A stretch of DNA of 64,000 nt from Alphaproteobacteria bacterium (GTDB lineage Bacteria; Pseudomonadota; Alphaproteobacteria; Bin95). Under the pieces are notes generated by a model. It was given only the letters and a program-made list of their open reading frames with translations. It was not told the DNA's origin and did not search any database. A program made the position numbers and the translations under genes. This document shows, one piece after another, positions 58,549 through 64,000 of the stretch; position 1 is the stretch's first letter; every line of letters begins with the position of its first letter. The stretch lies in NCBI GenBank assembly GCA_022822125.1, contig JAJECF010000048.1:16905-80904 (forward strand), given 5' to 3'.

Positions 58549-59517
58549 ATGCCGGACAAGTCATCGCGCCACCTCACCGTCGCCGCCGCGCAGATGGGAC
58601 CCGTCGCCCGCGCTGAACCGCGCCGCCGGGTGGTGGCGCGCCTCCTGGATATGATGCGGGAGGCGCATGGCCGGGGCGCCGGCCTCGTGGTCTTTCCGGA
58701 GCTTGCGCTCACCACCTTCTTCCCGCGCTGGTTCATGGAGGACCCGGCGGAGTTGGATGCCTTCTACGAGGCGGAGATGCCGGGGCCGGAAACGCAGCCG
58801 CTCTTCGACGCCGCCGCCGAACTCGGCGTCGGCTTCTATCTCGGCTATGCGGAACTCACCCGCGAAGGCGGGCGGGAGCGGCGCTACAACACGTCGATCC
58901 TCGTGGACCGGCAGGCCCGCATCGTCGGCAAATACCGCAAGGTCCACCTGCCGGGCCACAGCGAGTACGACCCGAAGCGCCCCTGGCAGCATCTGGAGAA
59001 GCGCTATTTCGAGGTGGGCGATCTCGGCTTCCCCGTCTGGCGGACGATGGGCGGCGTGATGGGCATGGCGCTCTGCAATGACCGCCGCTGGCCGGAGACC
59101 TTCCGCGTGATGGGCATGAAGGGCGTCGAGCTGGTGATGCTCGGCTACAACACGCCGGCGGCCAACTCGCTCGGGCCGGAGGCGCCCCATGTGCGCATGT
59201 TGCACAACCATCTCTCCATGCAGGCCGGGGCCTACCAGAACGGCTGCTGGGTGGTCGGCACCGCCAAGGCCGGCCATGAGGACGGCTGCGACCTGATGGG
59301 CGGAAGCTGCATCGTCGCGCCGTCGGGCGAGATCGTCGCCCAGGCGCACACGCTGGAGGACGAGGTGATCGCCTATGACTGCGACCTGGAGGAGGGCCGC
59401 TTCAACAAGCAGACGATCTTCAACTTCGCCGCCCACCGCCGCCCGGAGCATTACGGCATCATCACCGCGCAAGCCGGCGCGAGCGAACCCGCGGGGGAGG
59501 ATGGCGCGACGCTTTAA
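58549..59517 (+). CDS. Carbon-nitrogen hydrolase, N-carbamoyl-D-amino-acid hydrolase-like
   Basis: A 322-residue nitrilase-superfamily amidase. The Glu-Lys-Cys triad is visible: Glu in VFPELALTTFF, Lys in YRKVHLPGHSE, and Cys in MALCNDRRWPE. The sequence around these (NTSILVDRQARIVGKYRKVHLPG) is close to D-carbamoylase. It could take the product of a hydantoinase, matching the hydantoin theme elsewhere, though no cyclic hydantoinase gene lies beside it. Confidence 0.87.
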   Translation: MPDKSSRHLTVAAAQMGPVARAEPRRRVVARLLDMMREAHGRGAGLVVFPELALTTFFPRWFMEDPAELDAFYEAEMPGPETQPLFDAAAELGVGFYLGYAELTREGGRERRYNTSILVDRQARIVGKYRKVHLPGHSEYDPKRPWQHLEKRYFEVGDLGFPVWRTMGGVMGMALCNDRRWPETFRVMGMKGVELVMLGYNTPAANSLGPEAPHVRMLHNHLSMQAGAYQNGCWVVGTAKAGHEDGCDLMGGSCIVAPSGEIVAQAHTLEDEVIAYDCDLEEGRFNKQTIFNFAAHRRPEHYGIITAQAGASEPAGEDGATL

Positions 59518-60026
59518 CCGGCGGGGTTTCCGGAAAGCCGGCCTTCCTCATCGATGAGGACGACCCGCGCCGGGCGGTCCTCTCCCCACCGCCACGTCAC
59601 GAGGTTGAGATCGCCGTCGCCCGCCCCGGCGGCGAAGCTCCGGACCCGCATGCCGGCATAGCCCGCCGCGATGAGCCGGTCGGCCAGCGCCTGCGATGCC
59701 GGGAGGGCGCCTTCAAGCATTTCGGCCTCCCATTCGGGGCAGGCCAGGTCGAATTCCTTCACGCCCAGAGTCCGGCGCTCCTTCGTGTCCGCCGCCTCGA
59801 AAACGGGCTCGGCGTCCACGTCATAGGCGCAAAGCGTGAGCGGCTGGAGGGGCCGGCCGAGCGGCGAGGCCTCCCGTATGGCGGTCAGCGGCGCCAGCGA
59901 GGTGTAGAGCGCCGGAACGCCGCGCCGGTTGAAGCGCCCGCCATGCCGCCATGCGCCTTCGCCGGAGAGCGGCGTCCAGGACCATTGCGGATTATGCGCC
60001 CGGTAAACCGTGCCGCGGAACCGCAT
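59514..60026 (-). CDS. RES-domain toxin
   Basis: A 170-residue RES-domain protein beginning MRFRGTVYRAHN. The conserved Arg-Glu-Ser set is visible: Arg in YRAHNP or GGRFNRRG, Glu in IREASPLGR and a Ser in LYTSLAPLTAIRE. RES toxins degrade NAD+. The gene starts 11 bp after the antitoxin stop, the standard order for the Xre-RES module. Confidence 0.9.
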   Translation of the reverse strand: MRFRGTVYRAHNPQWSWTPLSGEGAWRHGGRFNRRGVPALYTSLAPLTAIREASPLGRPLQPLTLCAYDVDAEPVFEAADTKERRTLGVKEFDLACPEWEAEMLEGALPASQALADRLIAAGYAGMRVRSFAAGAGDGDLNLVTWRWGEDRPARVVLIDEEGRLSGNPAG

Positions 60027-60037
60027 CGGGCGCCGGC

Positions 60038-60388
60038 TCAGGCGTAGCCGCCCGCCGCGACCCGGTCGAGATAGGCATGCACCCGGTCGGCCTTGCCCTC
60101 GCGCACCAGTCGGTCCGGCGTGGCGCCGCCGAAGCCCGGCAGCGGCTCGGAGCGGAACCACGCATAGGCGGCGAGCGGCGATCCGGTCGCGGCTTCCACG
60201 CGGTTCAGGATCTCCAGCATCAGGCGCAGCCGGGTCTGCGTCTTGCGCGCCCGGATCCGCGAGGCGCGGGAGAAGGCGTCCCTGCCGAGGCCCAGCGTGC
60301 CGGCGATCTCGGACCGGGTGGTGCGCAGCGCCTCCGCGATGAGCGCCGGGGAAAACGCCCGGTCTTCCATGAGTTCCTGAAACCGCAT
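60038..60388 (-). CDS. Xre-type antitoxin of RES toxin (DUF2384)
   Basis: A 116-residue antitoxin from the ATG at 60388 (MRFQELMEDRAFSPA). The N-terminal helix-turn-helix and the C-terminal MbcA/ParS/Xre domain (LMLEILNRVEAATGSPLAAYAWFRSEPLPGFGG) are typical of the antitoxins that bind RES toxins. It should repress its own promoter at about 60390-60440. Confidence 0.88.
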   Translation of the reverse strand: MRFQELMEDRAFSPALIAEALRTTRSEIAGTLGLGRDAFSRASRIRARKTQTRLRLMLEILNRVEAATGSPLAAYAWFRSEPLPGFGGATPDRLVREGKADRVHAYLDRVAAGGYA

Positions 60389-60456
60389 GGCCGAACCTCG
60401 CAAGCCGTCGCGCTTTATAGCGCCGCAAAACATGTGCTTCCAGAGCGGCGGGAACG

Positions 60457-61179
60457 CTATCCCGGCAGGCCGGACTGCGGTTGCGCCCGCCCGTAGCGGT
60501 GCAGGCCGGGGCCTTCGGTCCGGAGCCAGCGTTCGGCGGCGTCGGTTTCCGGGCAGAGGCGGCGGCAGAGGCTCCAGAAGCGGGGGCCGTGGTTCATCTC
60601 GCGCAGATGCGCCACCTCATGCGCGGCGAGATAGTCCAGCACGAAAGGCGGGGCCATGACCGCGCGCCAGGAGAAATTGAGCCGCCCGGCGGCGCTGGCG
60701 CTGCCCCAGCGCGTCTTCTGGTCCCGGATGGCGATGCCGCGCGGCTCGACGCCGAGCGCCGCGGCATGGCGGGCGACGGCGTCGCCGAAGGCGAGCCGCG
60801 CCTCGCGCCGGAGCCAGGCTTCGACCAGTCGTTCGCAGCCGGCGGCGGTTGCGAGCAGAAGACGGTCCTCTTCCAGCCTGAGCGGGTCCCGGAGCCCCGG
60901 AACAACGCAAATCCGGCGCGGCCGGCCGCGGAACGGGACCGTCCCGCCGGGACGGAACGGCGCCGGTTCCGGCGCGTCGCGCAGCCGGCGTTCCAGCCAT
61001 GCGCGCCGGCTTTCAAGGAAGGCGAGCCCGGCCGCCTCGCCCGCGCCCGGCGGCAGCGTCAGCCGCACTTCGCCGCCCCGCACGGTGAGCGAGATGCGCC
61101 GCGCGCGCGCATTGCGCCGGACGGCGACCGGGACATCGCGCCCGCCGAGCCGGACCTCCCTATAGCGCCCAGTCGACAA
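60457..61179 (-). CDS. YgjP-like M48 metallopeptidase
   Basis: A 240-residue protein with the zinc-peptidase motif [16 protein letters not shown] (HExxH plus a downstream His). YgjP/DUF45 family members are probably metal proteases or metal-dependent nucleases of unknown role. The start is uncertain: a TTG at 61179 overlaps the stop of the YcgN gene by 20 bp and gives a product that begins close to family members. No ATG fits. Confidence 0.85.
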   Translation of the reverse strand: MSTGRYREVRLGGRDVPVAVRRNARARRISLTVRGGEVRLTLPPGAGEAAGLAFLESRRAWLERRLRDAPEPAPFRPGGTVPFRGRPRRICVVPGLRDPLRLEEDRLLLATAAGCERLVEAWLRREARLAFGDAVARHAAALGVEPRGIAIRDQKTRWGSASAAGRLNFSWRAVMAPPFVLDYLAAHEVAHLREMNHGPRFWSLCRRLCPETDAAERWLRTEGPGLHRYGRAQPQSGLPG

Positions 61180-61600
61180 TATGGCGTTCCAGGTCTTCCT
61201 GTTCGGTCCCGGCCTCGTCCTCGGAAACGACCTTGCCGCGCACGGACATCTGGGCGAGATGCACCGTTTCCGGGTCGCCGGAAACCAGCGGGTGCCACCA
61301 GTAGAGCTCCTTGCCCTCATGCAGCAGGCGGTAGGCGCAGCTGGACGGCATCCAGGCGATCTCCGCGATATTGGCGGGCGAGAGCCGGATGCAGTCCGGC
61401 ACGCGGGCCTTGCGGTTGGCGTAGTCGGTGCAGCGGCAGCTTTCGGTGTCGAGCAGCCGGCAGGCGACGCAGGTCGGCTCGATCTCGCCCGTATCCGCCC
61501 ATTCGATCTTGAGCAGGCAGCATTTGCCGCAGCCGTCGCAGAGCGACTCCCACTCGTCGGACGTCATCTCGTCGAGCCGCTTTTCGCGCCAGAAGGTCAC
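61160..61600 (-). CDS. YcgN-family Cys-rich protein (UPF0260)
   Basis: A 146-residue UPF0260 protein. The Cys pattern DGCGKCCLL, then TCVAC, CRCTDY and DCIRLSP fits YcgN, likely metal or iron-sulfur binding. A GTG at 61600 ([12 protein letters not shown]) overlaps the stop of the DUF983 gene by 4 bp, the reason for choosing it. The function is unknown. Confidence 0.87.
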   Translation of the reverse strand: MTFWREKRLDEMTSDEWESLCDGCGKCCLLKIEWADTGEIEPTCVACRLLDTESCRCTDYANRKARVPDCIRLSPANIAEIAWMPSSCAYRLLHEGKELYWWHPLVSGDPETVHLAQMSVRGKVVSEDEAGTEQEDLERHIVDWAL

Positions 61601-61980
61601 GGGGCCCCGCCCGGTTCTTCCTGCCGCTCCCCGCCGGTGAGGCCGAGCGCCCACATCGCCGCGAGCACGCCGCCCTTCGCCACCGGCAGCAGCGCCGCGG
61701 CGAGCGCCAGCGCCAGCGTGGGCCAGACCAGCGCCTGCAGCCAGAGCGGCGGCGCCCAGCTCTGCTCGACGAACAGCAGGAGCGGCACGATGACATGGCC
61801 GGCGACCAGTATGGCGATATAGGGCGGGAAGTCGTCGGCGCGGATATGGCCGAGCGCCTCGCCACAGCTGCCGCAGGCCGCCACGGGGCGCAGATAGCCC
61901 GCGAACAGCGCGCCCCGGCCGCAGGCCGGACAGCGCCGGCGAAGGCCGTTGCGAAGAGCGGGTCCGAGCGCGCGCGCCAT
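61597..61980 (-). CDS. DUF983 membrane protein
   Basis: A 127-residue protein with a zinc-ribbon-like [10 protein letters not shown]...[10 protein letters not shown] in the N-terminus and two transmembrane helices after it. DUF983 is of unknown function and is common in alphaproteobacteria. ATG at 61980 (MARALGPAL). Three phased TGTCATG decamers lie at 62061-62090, about 83 bp upstream. The gene heads the DUF983-ycgN-ygjP operon. Confidence 0.87.
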   Translation of the reverse strand: MARALGPALRNGLRRRCPACGRGALFAGYLRPVAACGSCGEALGHIRADDFPPYIAILVAGHVIVPLLLFVEQSWAPPLWLQALVWPTLALALAAALLPVAKGGVLAAMWALGLTGGERQEEPGGAP

Positions 61981-62060
61981 GCCCGGCAAGGTGCGCCCGC
62001 CTGCGCGGAGGGTCAAGCCGCGCCTGCATTCCGCCGCCGTCCAGGGGGCCCAAGTCGGCA

Positions 62061-62098
62061 AAGTGTCATGGAATGTCATGCGATGTCATGTTCGCCAT
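62061..62098. promoter_or_regulatory. Three phased TGTCATG decamers upstream of DUF983
   Basis: AAGTGTCATG, GAATGTCATG and CGATGTCATG follow each other exactly at 62061, 62071 and 62081, then TTCGCCATAC. The same TTCGCCAT tail follows the copies at 19611-19630. The third related site is at 35775. The strict 10-bp period puts every TGTCATG on the same face of the helix. Confidence 0.65.
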
Positions 62099-62261
62099 AC
62101 CTTCGGTGAAGGTGTGCCGCACCGTTCCTGCATAGCGCGCCTCCCTTGCGCTTCGTTCCGCGCCACACCGTCCGGCGGGTCCCGTTGTCGCGCGCGACGG
62201 AGGACGCACTTCCCCTTCCGCTCCCGCCGGGGCTTCTTTCGGCCCCAGCCATTGCTTCCCT

Positions 62262-62297
62262 GCAGAAAAGCGAAAGGCGGCCTCCGGGAGCCGCCTC
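62262..62297 (-). terminator. Leftward rho-independent terminator
   Basis: A 7-bp stem (62275-62281 with 62290-62296) with an 8-base loop is followed on the minus strand by TTTCGCTTTT. Since no minus-strand coding gene lies directly upstream, it supports a small RNA read leftward from about 62440. Confidence 0.45.
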
Positions 62298-62440
62298 TCT
62301 GCATCCATCATACCACATTTTGCCCAAGGACGGTCTCCCGCATTGAGCGGGCTGTCACCACCTCCTGTAAGGGGACGACCCGGTGGTGGGCAATGGAGCG
62401 CGCTTCGTTCCGGGCAAGTCCGAATGTCCGGAACATTCCC
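62262..62440 (-). ncRNA. Candidate structured small RNA with 3' terminator
   Basis: The 62300-62440 stretch has several stems: TTGCCC (62320-62325) with GGGCAA (62412-62417 or 62388-62393), CCCGC (62337-62341) with GCGGG (62347-62351), and CACCACC (62356-62362) with GGTGGTG (62382-62388). Read leftward, it is followed by a stem AGGCGGC/GCCGCCT (62275-62296) and TTTCGCTTTT, a rho-independent terminator pattern. No minus-strand protein starts here. The strand is inferred from the terminator, and a 5' UTR of the rightward gene is the alternative. Confidence 0.3.
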
Positions 62441-62464
62441 TGCCCGGTCTGCTAGAGTGTTGTC

Positions 62465-62716
62465 ATGGAACAGGTTTTTCCCTGGATCACGCCGGCTGTG
62501 CTGATCGGCGGTCTGTTCGGCCTCTGGCGCCTGCTTGAGGCAATGCATCGCGACTTCCGCCAGGAGATCGGCGAGGCCCGGCAAACGATGCATCGGAACA
62601 TAGGCGCGGTGAGTCGTGACATAGCGGAGTTGCGCGAACGCATGGCCCGTCTCGAATGGCTGTTCGAGGGCCGTAGCATGCGCCCCGCCGCTTCGGACGC
62701 ATCGGGCAACGATTAG
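62465..62716 (+). CDS. Small membrane protein with coiled coil (PWITPA family)
   Basis: An 83-residue protein. The N-terminal helix FPWITPAVLIGGLFGLWRLL is followed by a charged coiled coil (about 25-65). PWITPA and the WRLLEAMH stretch match the 31470-31745 protein, so they are paralogues. The last 15 residues are low in complexity. A weak TAGAG lies about 10 bp before the ATG. Function is unknown. Confidence 0.6.
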   Translation: MEQVFPWITPAVLIGGLFGLWRLLEAMHRDFRQEIGEARQTMHRNIGAVSRDIAELRERMARLEWLFEGRSMRPAASDASGND

Positions 62717-62812
62717 GCGGTTTTGCAGCGCGCTCCCGCCGCAGCGCGATAACACTCCGCCAAGGCTCTCCGGGCTGCAGGGTAGCGCGTAGCGCAACCT
62801 GCGCAACGGCCG

Positions 62813-63982
62813 TCAGAGCCGGATGTTGCGCGTCGTGTCCTCCGGGTCCCAGTGGAGGAATTCCGGTCCCAGCTGGTCGAGCGACGGGCAGCCGATCTGG
62901 GCCATGACCTTGTCGATTTCGTCGCGGAGGATGTCCACCGCCTTCGCGGCCCCGGCAGCGCCGCCGGCGACCGCGCCGTAAAGGGTCGGCCGGCCGAGAA
63001 AGACGAATTTCGCCCCGCTGGCGAGCGCGATCAGTATATCCGCGCCGCGCCGGACGCCGCCGTCGAGCATCAGCGCCATGCGGTCGCCCACGGCCGCATC
63101 GAGCGCCGGCAGCACATCCAGCGGCGACGGCGCGCGGTCAAGCTGGCGGGCGCCGTGGTTGGAGACCATCAGCCCGTCCGCGCCAAGCTCCGCCGCACGG
63201 AGCGCATCGTCCGTGCGCATGATGCCCTTCAGGATCAGCGTGCGCGGCCAGAGCGCGCGGAACCGCTCGATGTCGGCCCAGGTGAGGCCGGTCGGCCTCT
63301 GCCCGGCCACGAACTCATCGACCTGCCTGGCGTTGGAGCCTGCCGGCGCATAGGCCCGCCAGTTCTCCAGCATGGGGGAGCCATGCTTGATGTAGTCCTT
63401 CAACCAGAGCGGACGGCGGAGAGCATCCAGCTTCGTCGCAAGCGTGAGCCTGCCGCCGAGGCCGTTGCGCCGGTTGCGCTCCTTGTTGGAATCGACCGGC
63501 GCATCGACCGTGACCACCAGGGCGGGAATGCCGAGGTCGGCCGCGCGCCGGATCATGTCTTCGGAGATCGATCGGTCCTTCGCCGCGGATAACTGGTACC
63601 AGCCATGCTCGGGCGCCTCGCGCGCCATCTCCTCCATCGGGGCGGTGGCGACAATCGACATGATGAAGGGGATATTCGCGTCCCGCGCGGCCCGCCACAG
63701 CATCGCGTCGCCGCCGCGCCGGAAATAGCCGATGCCCCCGGTGGGCGCGATGCCGTAGGGGCTCGACCATGTGCGTCCGAACAGCGCCACCGACCGGTCG
63801 AGCGCGGAGACGTCCACCATGTAGCGCGGCAGGAGCGAGCGCCGCCGGAAGGCGTCCTCGTTGCGCCGGAGCCCGCCTTCGTCGTCCACGCCGCCCTCGA
63901 TGTAGTCGTAAACCAGCTTCGGCACGCGCTTCTTCGCCAGCACGCGCAGATCGTCGAGGTTGACGCAATTGTCGATCTTCAC
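62813..63982 (-). CDS. FMN-dependent alpha-hydroxy-acid dehydrogenase (LldD/mandelate-type)
   Basis: A 389-residue FMN enzyme that oxidises 2-hydroxy acids such as L-lactate or mandelate. Key motifs are APTGGIGYFRRGGD near 80, VTVDAPVDSNKERNRRNG, SNHGARQLD with the catalytic His, and DGGVRRGADILIALASG for phosphate binding. It begins MKIDNCVNLDDLRVLAKKRVPK. The subgroup (lactate, glycolate or mandelate) cannot be told by eye. It ends 18 bp before the window edge. Confidence 0.92.
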   Translation of the reverse strand: MKIDNCVNLDDLRVLAKKRVPKLVYDYIEGGVDDEGGLRRNEDAFRRRSLLPRYMVDVSALDRSVALFGRTWSSPYGIAPTGGIGYFRRGGDAMLWRAARDANIPFIMSIVATAPMEEMAREAPEHGWYQLSAAKDRSISEDMIRRAADLGIPALVVTVDAPVDSNKERNRRNGLGGRLTLATKLDALRRPLWLKDYIKHGSPMLENWRAYAPAGSNARQVDEFVAGQRPTGLTWADIERFRALWPRTLILKGIMRTDDALRAAELGADGLMVSNHGARQLDRAPSPLDVLPALDAAVGDRMALMLDGGVRRGADILIALASGAKFVFLGRPTLYGAVAGGAAGAAKAVDILRDEIDKVMAQIGCPSLDQLGPEFLHWDPEDTTRNIRL

Positions 63983-64000
63983 CCGGCCCTCTCCCGGCGC

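Noticed and set aside
62371..62381. GGGACGACC hairpin as a guanidine-II (mini-ykkC) riboswitch
   Set aside because: The second ACGR hairpin has only a weak 3-bp stem with a wobble pair, and the downstream gene is not a guanidine exporter or carboxylase.
62320..62393. A 74-nt segment with a 6- to 7-bp closing stem, of tRNA-like size
   Set aside because: No T-loop (GTTCRA), no D-loop and no anticodon stem in the right place on either strand.

Overview
The window looks like chromosomal DNA of a high-GC alphaproteobacterium. The evidence is the gene order ppsR-maf-aroE-coaE-dnaQ diverging from hemE-hemH-hemJ, a TrcR/DUF1013 regulator, a DUF1192 gene beside a PIG3-type quinone oxidoreductase, and a SAM-II riboswitch in front of metZ. 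The family cannot be fixed from sequence alone. The many TRAP, hydantoinase, phytanoyl-CoA dioxygenase and P450 genes would suit an environmental or host-associated Rhodospirillales-like organism (inference). No rRNA or tRNA gene was seen.

Layout. 1-5845: UDP-sugar genes (partial ugd, galU), DnaJ and VWA proteins, an acetyltransferase and a nucleotidyltransferase. 5165-11432: origin-proximal core. Two leftward and rightward operons diverge from a 258-bp spacer (8714-8971) that holds DnaA-box-like 9-mers, GANTC sites and an AT-rich stretch, and is a candidate oriC. 11476-15320: a phosphodiesterase, a DMT exporter, trcR and a tandem GFA protein. 15627-27096: amide and hydantoin metabolism (amidohydrolase, carbamoylase, hyuA-hyuB, a molybdenum-hydroxylase large subunit with only a 44-residue stub of its iron-sulfur subunit, an ornithine cyclodeaminase), with a VapBC module inside it. 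27231-31463: quinone oxidoreductase, DUF1192, then a ferredoxin and two tandem P450s. 31470-35485: a small coiled-coil membrane protein and a single-chain type ISP/IIG-like restriction-modification enzyme.

35931-44081: folE, then a likely catabolic block (cupin-type and TauD-type dioxygenases, MmgE/PrpD, a complete TRAP transporter, a SnoaL-like protein, an enoyl-CoA hydratase). 44068-49058: an SUMF1 protein, a secreted peptide made of Cys-x2-Cys-x2-Cys repeats, a CMD protein, a second HyuA and a triple cold-shock-domain protein. 49214-52514: rRNA pseudouridine synthase, a class-I glutamine amidotransferase, tadA and riboswitch-linked metZ. 52520-59517: a kynureninase-like protein lacking the PLP lysine, a hydrolase, PhyH, a methyltransferase, TauE, an aminotransferase and a D-carbamoylase-like enzyme. 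59514-63982: a RES-Xre toxin-antitoxin pair, YgjP, YcgN, DUF983, a second small coiled-coil protein and an FMN-dependent hydroxy-acid dehydrogenase.

Themes. Carbamoyl, hydantoin and amide hydrolysis recurs at four separate loci. Several intergenic repeat families are present: a mobile palindromic element in at least six copies, and a separate tandem 10-bp TGTCATG motif in front of three unrelated genes. The best candidates for something undescribed are the Cys-repeat peptide, the 10-bp-phased motif and the single-chain restriction-modification enzyme.
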